Positions 24,091 to 34,500 of a DNA stretch of 64,000 bases are shown here, piece after piece. A program made the translations under genes and the position numbers. Each line of letters starts with the position of its first letter. Position 1 is the stretch's first letter. This stretch comes from RPQJ01 sp963732415. Its GTDB lineage: Bacteria > Pseudomonadota > Gammaproteobacteria > Steroidobacterales > Steroidobacteraceae. Below the pieces are notes generated by a model. That model was given only the letters and a program-made list of their open reading frames with translations. It was not told the DNA's origin and ran no database searches. The stretch covers positions 248,001 to 312,000 of the forward strand of contig CAVSZK010000012.1 of assembly GCA_963732415.1 (NCBI GenBank). The letters run 5' to 3'.

Positions 24091-26649
24091 GTGAGCGTCG
24101 CCAAGGCACGGTGGTGCCTGTTGCCGCTGCTTGCGGCCGTGGCGGCCTCGATGGCACACGCCGCCGGCGACCCGCTGGGCTGGCACAACAGTCCCGCCGT
24201 GCAGATCACTCCTCGGAACGTCACCGACCTCGAGCCCGTGTGGACGCATCGCAATGGCGACATGGCGGCCACGCAGGGCCGGCCGGCCAGTGTCTCGGCG
24301 CAGTCAACGCCGATCCTGCTGCCGACGGCGGCCGGCCAGCATCTGGTCTATTGCACTCCATTCAACCGGGTGATCGCGCTCGACCCGCGCACCGGCCTCG
24401 AGCGCTGGAGCTACGATCCAGCTGTCAGGCGCAGCAGCGACCGCCCCTATCGCTGCCGCGGTGTGGCCTACGCCGAAGTGCCGCAGGTCGCGGCCGATGC
24501 CGCGTGCCGGCACCGTATCTACACGGCCACCGGCGATCGCCGCCTGATCGCGCTGGACGCCCGGAACGGCAAGCCCTGCGCGACGTTCGGCAATGGCGGC
24601 GTGGTCACGCTCGCCGAGCACGCACGTTACGGGCTCGAGCAAGTCGGCTCGAGTTCACCGCCGGTGGTTGCGAACGGTGTGGTGGTCGTCGGTTCCTCGG
24701 TGATTGATTTCGCGTACGCCGAGGCGCCGCGGGGATTGGTCGCTGCCTACGATGCGGCGAGCGGAGCGCTGCGCTGGACTTTCGACCCGCTGCAGGGCAT
24801 TGCCGGTACTGGCGCTGCCAATGCGTGGGCGCCGCTTGCCGTGGATGCTGAGAGGGATCTCGTGTTCCTGCCAACCGGCGCGCCGTCACCGGACTACTAC
24901 GGTGCGCTGAGACTGGGGAGCAACGGGCACGCCAATTCGGTGGTGGCACTGCGCCTGTCGAGCGGCGAAGTCGCGTGGGCCTTCCAGCTGGTGCATCACG
25001 ACCTTTGGGACTACGACACCCCCGCGCAGCCGGTGCTCATCGAGTGGCCGGACGGTCACGGCGACCGGATACCGGCGCTCGCGCAGGTCACCAAGCAGGG
25101 CTTCGTGTTCCTGCTTGACCGGCGCACTGGTGAGGCCTTGTTGCCGGTGCAGGAGCGGGCGGTGCCGGCCAGCACGATCCCGGGCGAGCGAGCGTGGCCC
25201 ACGCAGCCGTTTCCAGCGCCGCCGCTGCAACTGCTCCCGACCCGGCTTGGCCCAGGCGATGCCTGGGGCCTGACGCCCTGGGACCGGGGCAGGTGCCGCG
25301 ATGCGCTGGCGAGCCTGCGCAACGAAGGAATTTTCACACCACTCGCGGAGCAGCCGACGCTGCTGTTCCCCGGCAGCCTGGGCGGAGCCAACTGGGGCGG
25401 CGGCGCGTACTCGCCGCAGACGCAGCGACTGATCGTGAACATCAACGCCGCGCCATTCGTCGCGCAGCTGCTGCGTGGCGCCGTCGCGGTGACCGGGCAG
25501 GATCATCCGGTGGCCGGCCAGAAGACGATGTTCGTAACGATGCAGGGCACGCCGTACACGCTCGCTGTCGGGCCGCTGCTGTCGCCGCTCGGCATTCCCT
25601 GCACAGCGCCACCGTGGGGCAGGCTCGTGGCGGTCGATCTTTCGCGCGGCGACGTCGCCTGGGAGGTGCCGCTGGGCTCGGTGCACGACATGGGGCCGTT
25701 CCCGTTGCCGTGGCACATCGACTGGGGCACGCCGAATCTCGGCGGAGGACTCGTGACCGATGGCGGTGTGTTCTTCATCGCCGCGACGATGGACCGGCAG
25801 TTCCGCGCGTTCGATGTCCGCAACGGGCGCCAGTTGTGGTCATTCACGCTGCCGGTCGATGCCACTGCCACGCCGATGAGCTACCTGCTCGACGGGAGGC
25901 AGTACGTCGTCGTCAACGCGGGCGGGCACGCCATGTACAACCGGGGCACCGGCGACTACCTCATCGCATTTTCCCTGCCGGCCAACCCGAAGCACGATGC
26001 GCCGCGCCACCTGCCGTGGCCGCTCGCGCCGATCGCGCAAGCCGTGACGGCGCACGAAATTCTGCCCGACGGTCGGATCCACCTGACGATCGAGCATCGT
26101 CCGTTGTCCGGCGTGACCCCCGAAATGCTCGCCTGGTTTTACCGCGTGCTGCCGATCAGCGAGGTGGAGTTCGACGGCGCCCGGCGCCCGATGTATCACC
26201 TGTTCCATCCCACCGAGCACGGCCGCATCTGGATCGAGGAGCCGGCGTCGGACGGCAGGCCGGGCGTTGGTGCTGGCGCGGAGGTCGCACGCTACGAGTG
26301 GTTCGGCCCGTACGACAGCGAGGGCACGGCTCGCGTGGTGGAGCTGTCGCCGCAGCGTTTCGTGGTGCGACCGACGATGGCTGGCCTCACGTTCGGCGAG
26401 ATCCGGCACGAGTGGGGCATTTCATCGCAGGGTGCAACCTACGTCGTGGACACAGTGATCGGGGTCGACTGGCCGATCGTCGGCCCGTGGATCAACGCGC
26501 TGCTGCGGCGACGCATCTTCAGTGACGGGATGCTGCGCGAGTGGGAGCGGCATCAGGTGGAGGAAGTGGGCTTGCTGCCGCATTTCCTGCCGGCATTGTA
26601 TGCCGAGCGGAATGATCGCAACATTTATCGTCTGGAAGCAGGGGAGTGA
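24091..26649 (+). CDS. Periplasmic PQQ-dependent dehydrogenase fused to a DAPG-hydrolase-like domain
   Basis: 852 residues from the GTG at 24091; a TTG at 24082 is possible. A signal peptide (LLPLLAAVAASMAHA) replaces the membrane domain of glucose dehydrogenase. Residues 25-630 form the eight-bladed PQQ propeller of the glucose/quinate family: HHDLWDYDTPAQPVL (about 302-316), GANWGGGAYSP (about 431), LPWHIDWGTPNLGGGL and TPMSYLLDGRQYVVVNAGGH. Past residue 640 a separate domain of about 210 residues follows: LSGVTPEMLAWFYRVLP, YHLFHPTEHGRIW, EVARYEWFGPYDSEG and, near 821, HQVEEVG. This order resembles the PhlG/phloretin hydrolase (DAPG hydrolase) family, where His and Glu residues including an HxxxE pair hold zinc. 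The substrate is unknown; the domain call is by eye and less certain than the propeller. Confidence 0.85.
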   Translation: MSVAKARWCLLPLLAAVAASMAHAAGDPLGWHNSPAVQITPRNVTDLEPVWTHRNGDMAATQGRPASVSAQSTPILLPTAAGQHLVYCTPFNRVIALDPRTGLERWSYDPAVRRSSDRPYRCRGVAYAEVPQVAADAACRHRIYTATGDRRLIALDARNGKPCATFGNGGVVTLAEHARYGLEQVGSSSPPVVANGVVVVGSSVIDFAYAEAPRGLVAAYDAASGALRWTFDPLQGIAGTGAANAWAPLAVDAERDLVFLPTGAPSPDYYGALRLGSNGHANSVVALRLSSGEVAWAFQLVHHDLWDYDTPAQPVLIEWPDGHGDRIPALAQVTKQGFVFLLDRRTGEALLPVQERAVPASTIPGERAWPTQPFPAPPLQLLPTRLGPGDAWGLTPWDRGRCRDALASLRNEGIFTPLAEQPTLLFPGSLGGANWGGGAYSPQTQRLIVNINAAPFVAQLLRGAVAVTGQDHPVAGQKTMFVTMQGTPYTLAVGPLLSPLGIPCTAPPWGRLVAVDLSRGDVAWEVPLGSVHDMGPFPLPWHIDWGTPNLGGGLVTDGGVFFIAATMDRQFRAFDVRNGRQLWSFTLPVDATATPMSYLLDGRQYVVVNAGGHAMYNRGTGDYLIAFSLPANPKHDAPRHLPWPLAPIAQAVTAHEILPDGRIHLTIEHRPLSGVTPEMLAWFYRVLPISEVEFDGARRPMYHLFHPTEHGRIWIEEPASDGRPGVGAGAEVARYEWFGPYDSEGTARVVELSPQRFVVRPTMAGLTFGEIRHEWGISSQGATYVVDTVIGVDWPIVGPWINALLRRRIFSDGMLREWERHQVEEVGLLPHFLPALYAERNDRNIYRLEAGE

Positions 26650-26651
26650 CG

Positions 26652-28439
26652 ATGGCGACCACACGCGCACTGCGAGGAACCATGGTGTTGCTGGCGCTCG
26701 CACTGGCGGCGCCGGTGTCGGCCACCACCCTGACGGTAACCGACCCAGCAGGGCAGCAACTCGCGACGGTCATGGTGCGCGAGCGGCGGGCCGCCGGCCC
26801 GGGCCTGGACACCTCCGACGACGGTTACCCGGAGCCTGGTGTGGCGCATGTGGTCGAGCCCGAGATCACGCGCTTCACCAATGCCGCTGCCCGCGTGGAA
26901 TTCGCCGACCGCAGCGACCCGATGGAGTACCTGGTCCGCAAGCCGGGATTCCAGGACCTCGCGATACAGCCGCCGCTCGAGACGCGTGAACTGCCGGTAA
27001 CGCTGGTTCCGGAAACCGACCCGTTGAGGCTGGCGGAGGCCAGGCCGGCGAGTTCCTGGCTCGGCGTGCTCGACCTCGGTGATCGCGAAACCAAGCTTCA
27101 CTTCCAGACCCAGTGCACGTTCTGCCACCAGCAGGGAAACGCCTTCATCCGCATGGAGCGAACGCCGGACGAGTGGAGCGCAATCATCAGGCGCATGATG
27201 CGCTACGGTTCGAGGCTGTCGAGCGGGGACCAGGAGACACTGCCCGAACGGTTGTCTGCGGGCTACCGCAAGTTGCGCGAAAACCCTTCACTGGTTCCTG
27301 ACCCGCTGCCGTGGGACCCGGCGCTTGCCGGAATCACGATCACCGAGTGGCCCCTCGGTGACATCTTCAGCCAGGTCCACGACATGCTGGTGGCCGCCAA
27401 TGGCCTGGTCTATGTGGCCGACAACATCCAGGACCGGTTGTACGAAATCGACCCGCGCAGCAATTCGGTCACGGTCTACAGGATCCCGCACCGCGAAGGC
27501 GAAAAAAACGGTGGCCTGCTCGCGGGTCGCATGAAGGACTTTCCGAGGCACGACAGCACCTCGAATGCGCACTCGCTGGCCGAGTCGCGGGTGGACGGCC
27601 ACATCTTCATCACGCCGTCGGCGCAGCGCCGCCTGGTGGAGTTCGACCCCGGGACGAAGGCGTTCACGCTGCACGAGATGAACGAAGGCTTCTATCCGCA
27701 CACGATCCGGATCGACCAGAAGGACCGCGTGTGGTTCACGGTCGCACTGTCGAACCAGGTCGCGATGTTCGACCGCGGCACCCAGCGATTCACGATGTAC
27801 GACCTGCCGACGCGCGGATTCCGCGAGTGGCTGAACGTCCGGCTGATCGGATTCATCTTCAAGCTGATCAGCTGGGGGGTGCCGCTTGCGAACTTGCTGC
27901 CGGTGGACCGGCAGGCGACCGGTACGCCGCTGCCCTACGGCATCGACATCACGCCGGACGGCATGGTGTGGTTCGCACGCCTGCACACCGACGAGATCGG
28001 TTCGATCGACCCCGACACCGGCAAGATCACGATGATTTCCACGCCCTTCAAGGGTCCGCGCAGGTTGCGCACCGACGCGCAGGGTAAGCTTTGGATCACG
28101 GCGTTTCCGGAGTCGGCCATCGTGCGATTCGATCCGGCGAGCGGAGAATTCACGCGTTTCGACCTGCCGCTGAGACCGAAGGGCGGCGATACACCCTATG
28201 CGCTGAACGTCGATCGTCCACGTGGCGTCGTGTGGGTCAACGGCAACCAGAGCGACTCGCTCTATACGTTCGACATCGCGACCGAGACGTGGCAGCAGAT
28301 TCCGATGCCGCGTCGCGTGACGTTCACACGCGACGTGGAGTTTGCGCCCGACGGCTCGGCCTACACTGCCATCGCGAATTTCCCCGGCTGGCACGTAGAG
28401 GACGGCCAGCCGACGCTGATCCGCGTGCAGCGGCCCTGA
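26652..28439 (+). CDS. Secreted streptogramin-lyase-like beta-propeller with a CxxCH haem site
   Basis: 595 residues from the ATG at 26652 (GGGGAG upstream); a GTG at 26646 overlaps the preceding stop. After a signal peptide (LLALALAAPVSA) come a short beta domain (about 25-125, TLTVTDPAGQQLATVMV and YLVRKPGFQDLAI, like carboxypeptidase-regulatory folds), a segment with TQCTFCHQQGNAFIR (about 153) that could bind one haem c, and a six-bladed propeller (about 220-595) with repeated units such as GLVYVADNIQDRLYEIDP, DRVWFTVALSNQVAMFD and GMVWFARLHTDEIGSIDP. This repeat is that of virginiamycin B lyase (Vgb). True Vgb is smaller and lacks haem, so a redox or sensing role beside the PQQ enzyme is more likely than antibiotic resistance. 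Confidence 0.85.
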   Translation: MATTRALRGTMVLLALALAAPVSATTLTVTDPAGQQLATVMVRERRAAGPGLDTSDDGYPEPGVAHVVEPEITRFTNAAARVEFADRSDPMEYLVRKPGFQDLAIQPPLETRELPVTLVPETDPLRLAEARPASSWLGVLDLGDRETKLHFQTQCTFCHQQGNAFIRMERTPDEWSAIIRRMMRYGSRLSSGDQETLPERLSAGYRKLRENPSLVPDPLPWDPALAGITITEWPLGDIFSQVHDMLVAANGLVYVADNIQDRLYEIDPRSNSVTVYRIPHREGEKNGGLLAGRMKDFPRHDSTSNAHSLAESRVDGHIFITPSAQRRLVEFDPGTKAFTLHEMNEGFYPHTIRIDQKDRVWFTVALSNQVAMFDRGTQRFTMYDLPTRGFREWLNVRLIGFIFKLISWGVPLANLLPVDRQATGTPLPYGIDITPDGMVWFARLHTDEIGSIDPDTGKITMISTPFKGPRRLRTDAQGKLWITAFPESAIVRFDPASGEFTRFDLPLRPKGGDTPYALNVDRPRGVVWVNGNQSDSLYTFDIATETWQQIPMPRRVTFTRDVEFAPDGSAYTAIANFPGWHVEDGQPTLIRVQRP

Positions 28440-28485
28440 GGGCCCTGCCGCGGGGAATCGGCGCCAGCCGGTCGGACGGGTTCGG

Positions 28486-30408
28486 CTACTTGCCGGATCG
28501 GAGCCCGAAGACCAGCAGCATGTTGCCCGGCATCTGGCCAAACATGCCGTAGCCTGACATTACGAAAAGCTGGTCACCGCTCACGATCGCGCCACCCACG
28601 TCGATCGCGCCGCCGTGCCCGGCGACGCCGTTGCTCGCCTGGAACGGAAGCGCGGTCTCGATGACGCGCAGTGTCTTCCCGTCGAGCGCGTCGAGGATGC
28701 GCAGCTTGCCGTCGAGCGCGCCGGCGTACACGAGCCCGTTCGCGACCACGGCCGCCGCGGACTGGCCGTAGTAGTAACTGCACTGCGGCCACGGAGTGCG
28801 GTCCGACTTGCCCTTGGCCATTTCGGCCAGGCCCACCAGCGGCGCGTCCGCGGGATCGAATGTGCAGCCGCGCTGCACCGGGTGTGACCACGCGATCGCG
28901 CCGTCGTCGACGGTGAGCGCATAGACGCCCGGCCTGGGAACGTAGCCCGGCAGCTTGCGCTCGGGGTCTGCGATCGGGACATATACCCGCTGGCCGTCGG
29001 TGGCCATGCCGTGGTGCACGCCACCGTTGGAACTTCCCGAGCCGACACGCCTGCGCCAGACGACCGCGCCCTTGCGGTCGGGATCGAGCGCGAATACTTC
29101 TCCGGACTTCTGGCCGGCAAGCAGCAGCGCGCCCTGGCTACGCTCGATGAGGATTACGGATGCGCCGAAGTCGAAGTCAGGCCCATTTTCCCTGGGGCAA
29201 CTCGCGCCGCCGCTGAGGCAGGCAGCGTTCCAGGCATCGTCCGCCAGGGCCTGGAACGCCCAGCGCTTTTCACCGGTCTTCAGGTCCAGCGCGATGACCG
29301 AATCGCTGGTGTCGGTTGCAGGCGACGAAGAGTTCTGCCCAGTGCCGAAGTACAGGACGCCGCGCTTCTCGTCCACGGTGGGGCTGTTCCATACCACGGC
29401 GCCGCTCGGACCCCACATCTGCACGCCATCGCGGTTGAGATACGTCTTCGCCGCCTGCGGAGTCGTGTCGAAGCGCCACAGCGCCTGGCCGGTCGCTGCG
29501 TCGAGCGCCGCGATGCCGCCATGCGTACGGCAGCACTCGTGCGTCGGAAGGCCGGCTGCGGCGACTTCGAAGGAGGACATCGGCACATACAGGCGACCAT
29601 CGAAATAGCTGATCGGGCCGCTGATGATCGAGGTGGGAAACCACTTCACTCGCTCCCGCCAGCGAAGCTGGCCGGATTTTGCGGTCACCGCGTACACAGT
29701 GGCTGTTTCGTCGGCAAAGAACAGCGTCGCCACGCCATCGGGTGTCGTGTCCAGCGTCAGCGCGGAATGCACCGGTCCGTCCGTCTTGAGATACCAGCGT
29801 ACGCAGCCGCTGCTCCGATCCAGTGCGAACACGTGGGCGCCCTTGCTGCCGACGAATACGGTGTCGCCCGCCACTACCGGTTGCGAGCGCATGGTGGTCA
29901 CGGCCGGCAGTGCAATGGACCACTGCAACTCGAGGCGGCCAACGTTGTGGGCGTTGATGCCTGCGTCGACGGCCTCGCGCCAGTTCCGTCGCCCCAGCCC
30001 CCAGTTCTCACGTCCGGTTGGTTGAACGGATACTTCACCGGCGCAGGAGTTCTTCGCGATCCACTCGTCGCGCCTCGCGTCCTCTTCGGCCGCCAGCCAG
30101 TGTGCGATGCGCACTCGCTGCTCCGGCTTCAGCGCAGCCGCCTGCGGCTGCATCTTGCCGAACTCCATGGCCTGCAGGATCTGGGACGCCGGCAGGCGGC
30201 GCAGCGTGTCGGTGGGCGGTGCCTTGGTTTCCGGAACTTCGTGACAGATTGCGCAGTGAACCTTGAACAGCTCTGCGGCGTCGTCGGGGGCTGCGCCGCT
30301 GGCGCCCGCGGTGCCGGTGCAGACAAGCAGCAAGGTCAGGATCGCGAGCTGTGCGAATCCGGCCCGGGCAGATCCAGCCGATCGTGACCCGGAACTCGTT
30401 GAACTCAT
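28486..30408 (-). CDS. Quinohaemoprotein dehydrogenase, polyvinyl-alcohol-dehydrogenase-like
   Basis: 640 residues from the ATG at 30408; in-frame codons upstream to 30600 read into the next gene. A signal segment (LAILTLLLVCTGTAGASG) is followed directly by an N-terminal cytochrome c domain with HCAICH (Cys 52, Cys 55, His 56) and then the PQQ propeller from about residue 140. Vicinal cysteines at 292-293 (THECCRTHGG) match the disulfide ring of PQQ alcohol dehydrogenases. The order haem first, propeller second, and the length, fit PVA dehydrogenase rather than ethanol dehydrogenases with C-terminal haem. It would oxidise secondary alcohol groups of a polymer or other alcohol in the periplasm. 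It is convergent with the two preceding genes. Confidence 0.88.
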   Translation of the reverse strand: MSSTSSGSRSAGSARAGFAQLAILTLLLVCTGTAGASGAAPDDAAELFKVHCAICHEVPETKAPPTDTLRRLPASQILQAMEFGKMQPQAAALKPEQRVRIAHWLAAEEDARRDEWIAKNSCAGEVSVQPTGRENWGLGRRNWREAVDAGINAHNVGRLELQWSIALPAVTTMRSQPVVAGDTVFVGSKGAHVFALDRSSGCVRWYLKTDGPVHSALTLDTTPDGVATLFFADETATVYAVTAKSGQLRWRERVKWFPTSIISGPISYFDGRLYVPMSSFEVAAAGLPTHECCRTHGGIAALDAATGQALWRFDTTPQAAKTYLNRDGVQMWGPSGAVVWNSPTVDEKRGVLYFGTGQNSSSPATDTSDSVIALDLKTGEKRWAFQALADDAWNAACLSGGASCPRENGPDFDFGASVILIERSQGALLLAGQKSGEVFALDPDRKGAVVWRRRVGSGSSNGGVHHGMATDGQRVYVPIADPERKLPGYVPRPGVYALTVDDGAIAWSHPVQRGCTFDPADAPLVGLAEMAKGKSDRTPWPQCSYYYGQSAAAVVANGLVYAGALDGKLRILDALDGKTLRVIETALPFQASNGVAGHGGAIDVGGAIVSGDQLFVMSGYGMFGQMPGNMLLVFGLRSGK

Positions 30409-30484
30409 GATCGTTCGTCCTGGCTGGTTGATAAGGGCGTGGTGCTGTCGTGGCGCAACGCCTGATGGTAGCGCCCCGGCCTGC

Positions 30485-31417
30485 TCACCGCGAATGCGCC
30501 CTTGGTCGGTCCCGCAGGATCCCGGTCTCGCAGCGGCCACCTGAATCCATCGCGCCACGCAGCATCCCGGGCGAGTTGAACGGCATCGCGATCGATCCAT
30601 CGCTGCCGACCGCGATCACGCCTCCGGATCCGCCGAGCTTCACCAGCTGGTTCAGGACGACCTCGTCCGCGGCTCCGCCGACGCTCATTCCGCGATAGCG
30701 CATCAGCGAGGCGATTTCATGAGCCACGGCCGCGCGGATGAAGTACTCGCCGTGGCCGGTCGCCGACACCGCGCAGCAGTCATTCGCCGCGTACGTTCCG
30801 GCGCCGATGACGGGTGAGTCGCCGATCCGCCCCCATTTCTTGCCGGTCATGCCGCCGGTGGAGGTCGCCGCCGCAAGATTGCCATGTGAGTCGAGCGCGA
30901 CCGCGCCGACTGTCCCAAGCACGGCCTCGTCGCCGGAGCCCGTCTCCCCGCGCAGGTGACGCTCGAGCTCCGCCCGGCGTCGAGCGGTCGAGAAATACTC
31001 ATTCGGAACCGGCGTGAGTCCCACCTCGAGCGCGAACTCGTCGGCGCCTGGCCCGGACAGCATCACGTGCGGCGATCGGTCCATCACCAGCCGCGCAAGC
31101 TCGACGGGATTGCGCACCTGCCGCACGCCCGTGACCGACCCGGCACGCAGGTCGCGGCCGTCCATGATCGAGGCGTCGAGTTCGTGCTGGCCACCCGCGG
31201 CGAGCACGGAGCCGCAGCCGGCATTGAAGAGCGGGTCGTCCTCGAGCACCTTTACCGCTGCCACGACGGCGTCGAGGCTGGCACCACCGGCCTCCATGAC
31301 CGCAAAACCCGCCCGAAGCGCTGACTCGAGGGAAGCGTGGAACGCCTGGCGGCGCTCCGGCGTCAGTTCTGCCGCCGGAATGACCCCGGCACCGCCGTGC
31401 ACGGCAATTGCGAACAT
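30485..31417 (-). CDS. iaaA: Isoaspartyl peptidase / L-asparaginase (Ntn hydrolase)
   Basis: 310 residues, ATG at 31417. It opens FAIAVHGGAGVIP, has PLFNAGCGSVLAAGG and the autocleavage site VLG-TVGAVALDSHGNLAAATSTGG, where Thr 169 becomes the N-terminal nucleophile of the beta subunit, then GRIGDSPVIGAGTYA. The enzyme self-cleaves to alpha and beta chains and removes beta-aspartyl residues from peptides, and may hydrolyse asparagine. No signal peptide, so cytoplasmic. Divergent from pyruvate carboxylase, whose reaction feeds the aspartate/oxaloacetate pool; this may be coincidence. Confidence 0.94.
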   Translation of the reverse strand: MFAIAVHGGAGVIPAAELTPERRQAFHASLESALRAGFAVMEAGGASLDAVVAAVKVLEDDPLFNAGCGSVLAAGGQHELDASIMDGRDLRAGSVTGVRQVRNPVELARLVMDRSPHVMLSGPGADEFALEVGLTPVPNEYFSTARRRAELERHLRGETGSGDEAVLGTVGAVALDSHGNLAAATSTGGMTGKKWGRIGDSPVIGAGTYAANDCCAVSATGHGEYFIRAAVAHEIASLMRYRGMSVGGAADEVVLNQLVKLGGSGGVIAVGSDGSIAMPFNSPGMLRGAMDSGGRCETGILRDRPRAHSR

Positions 31418-31520
31418 CGTGTGTCCTCTGCGCCAACCCCGACAGAGGGGTAATGCGGGTCGTCGTTCAGCTTATCATCGGCCATCAGCGCCAGTTCCCC
31501 TTGTGTACTACTGAGTCCCC

Positions 31521-34500
31521 ATGCGCAAGCCCAGAAAGATCAGGACCCTGCTCGTCGCGAACCGCGGAGAGATCTGTATCCGCGTGATGCGCGCCTCGCA
31601 TGAGCTCGGCATCAAGACGGTGTCGGTCTACTCGCAGGAGGACCGCTTTTCGCTGCACCGCATGAAGGCGGATGAGAGCTACCTGGTCGGCGAGGGCAAG
31701 GGCCCGATCGAGGCCTACCTGGACATCGAGGACATCATCCGGGTGGCGCTGGAGGCTGGTGTCGATGCCATCCACCCCGGGTATGGATTCCTGTCGGAGA
31801 ACCCGCAGTTCGCCGAGGCCTGCGCTGCGGCCGGGATCATCTTCATCGGCCCCACGCCGCAGATCATGCGCAGCCTCGGCAACAAGGTAACTGCACGCGA
31901 GCTGGCGGTGTCCGCCGGCGTCCCGGTAATGCCCGCGACGCCGCCACTGCCGCGCGACGATGCCGAATGCGCGCGCCTGGCAGCCGGCATCGGTTACCCG
32001 GTGATGCTGAAGGCGAGCTGGGGCGGCGGCGGACGCGGCATGCGGGTGATCGAGGACGAAGCGAGGCTCGCCGAGATGGTGGCGACCGCGCGACGCGAGG
32101 CGAAGGCCGCGTTCGGCAATGACGAGGTGTACCTCGAGAAGCTGGTGCGCCGCGCACGCCACGTCGAAGTGCAGATCCTCGGCGATACTCACGGCAACCT
32201 CGTGCACCTCTTCGAACGCGACTGCACGGTGCAGCGTCGCAACCAGAAAGTAGTCGAGCGTGCCCCGGCGGTGTATCTCGACGACGCGCAGCGTGCGGAG
32301 CTTTGCGAACTCGGCCTGCGCATCGGCCGGGCCGTCGGCTACCAGAACGCCGGCACGGTCGAGTTTCTGCAGGACGCCGACACCGGGCAGTTCCATTTCA
32401 TCGAGGTCAACCCGCGCATCCAGGTCGAGCACACGGTCACAGAGGCCGTGACCGGCATCGACATCGTAAAGGCGCAGATCCGCGTCGCGGAGGGGGCAAC
32501 CATCGGGGAACCCGCGAGCGGCGTGCCGGCGCAGGCCGACATTCGAATCAATTGCCATGCAATGCAGTGCCGGGTCACGAGTGAGGACCCGGAGAACGCC
32601 TTCATTCCCGACTACGGCCGGATCACCGCCTATCGCAGTCCCGCCGGATTCGGCGTCAGGCTTGATGCCGGCACGGCATACACCGGCGCGATCATCACGA
32701 GGTCCTACGACTCGCTGCTCGTAAAGGTAACGGTCTGGGCACCGACGCCGGACGAGACGGTCGCGCGCATGCACCGCGCACTGTGGGAATTTCGCGTGCG
32801 CGGTGTGGTCACGAACCTGCGCTTCCTGGACCAGGTGATAACCCACCCGCAGTTCCGGAATGCCGATTACACGACCCGGTTCATCGACGAAACGCCGGAA
32901 CTGTTCCGGTACCCGCGCAAGCGCGACCGCGCAACGCGCCTGCTCCGATTCATCGCGGATGTGATCGTCAACGGCAATCCCGAGGTCACCGGGCGCGCGC
33001 GCCCGACCCGCGCGACAGACCCGCGACCGCCGAAGGTGAGCCTCGCCGAGCCTCCACCGTCCGGCTCACGGCAACGCCTCGAGGAACTGGGGCCGAAGAA
33101 GTTTGCGCAGTGGATGCTGGATCAACAGGCGGTCTTGCTCACCGACACGACCTTCCGCGATGCGCACCAGTCACTGCTCGCAACCCGCTTCCGCACCCGT
33201 GACATGGCGGCAGTTGCGCCGGCCTATGCGCGCCTCGCGCCGGAGCTTTTCTCGGTGGAGTGCTGGGGCGGGGCCACCTTCGACGTGTCGATGCGCTTCC
33301 TCAGGGAATGTCCCTGGGCCCGGCTGGCCGCATTCCGTGAAGCCATGCCGAACCTGCTGTTGCAGATGCTGCTGCGTTCGGCGAACGCGGTCGGCTACAC
33401 GAACTACCCGGACAACGTGGTGCGCTATTTCGTCGAGCAGGCCGCAAAGTGCGGCGTCGATGTCTTCCGCGTGTTCGATTCGCTGAACTGGGTCGAGAAC
33501 ATGCGCGTCGCGATGGACGCGGTGCTCGAGACCGACCGGCTCTGCGAGGCGGCGATCTGCTACACGGGAAACCTGAGCGACCCGCGGCAGTCCAAGTACG
33601 ACATCAGGTATTACGTCGGGATGGCTAAGCAGCTCGAGCGCGCCGGCGCACACATCCTCGGCATCAAGGACATGGCGGGCCTGTGCCAGCCGCGTGCAGC
33701 CTACACGCTGGTGAAGGCGCTGAAGGATGAGATCGGCATACCGGTCCACTTCCATACCCACGACACAAGCGGCATCGCCGCGGCGAGCGTGCTGATGGCT
33801 GTGGAGGCAGGCGTGGACGCGGTGGACGGTGCGCTCGACGCCATGAGCGGGCTGACCTCGCAGCCGAACCTCGGCTCCATCGTCGAGTCGCTGCGATTCG
33901 GGCCGCGCGACACGGGCCTCGACCCGGACAAGCTGCGCCTGCTCTCGAACTACTGGGAGCAGGTGCGTCACGGCTACGCAGCCTTCGAGAGCGACATGCG
34001 CTCGGGCGCATCCGAGGTCTACGTGCACGGCATGCCGGGCGGCCAGTATACAAACCTGCGTGAGCAGGCGCGTTCGCTCGGCATCGACGACACTCGCTGG
34101 CACGAGGTCGCGCGCGCCTATGCCCAGGTGAACGAGATGCTCGGCGACATCGTCAAGGTGACGCCGTCGTCGAAGGTCGTGGGCGACATGGCGATCATGA
34201 TGGTCACGAGCGCGCTCACGGCCGAGGACGTGCTCGACCCGGAGACCGAGGTCGCGTTCCCCGAGTCCCTGGTCTCGCTGTTCCGCGGCGACATTGGCCA
34301 GCCGTACGGCGGGTTCCCGCCGGCGCTGCAGCGGAAAGTGCTGAAGGGAGAGGCGCCGCTCACGGTGCGGCCCGGATCGGTGTTGCCGCCGGTCGACCTC
34401 GCGCATGCGCGCAAGGAGCTTCAGGCGAAGATGCCGCGGCAGATTACCGACGGGGAATTCGCCTCGTGGCTCATGTATCCGAAAGTGTTCACCGAATACA

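Noticed and set aside
26652..28439. Streptogramin resistance gene (vgb)
   Set aside because: Twice the length of Vgb, with an added domain and haem motif, and exported; resistance is unlikely.
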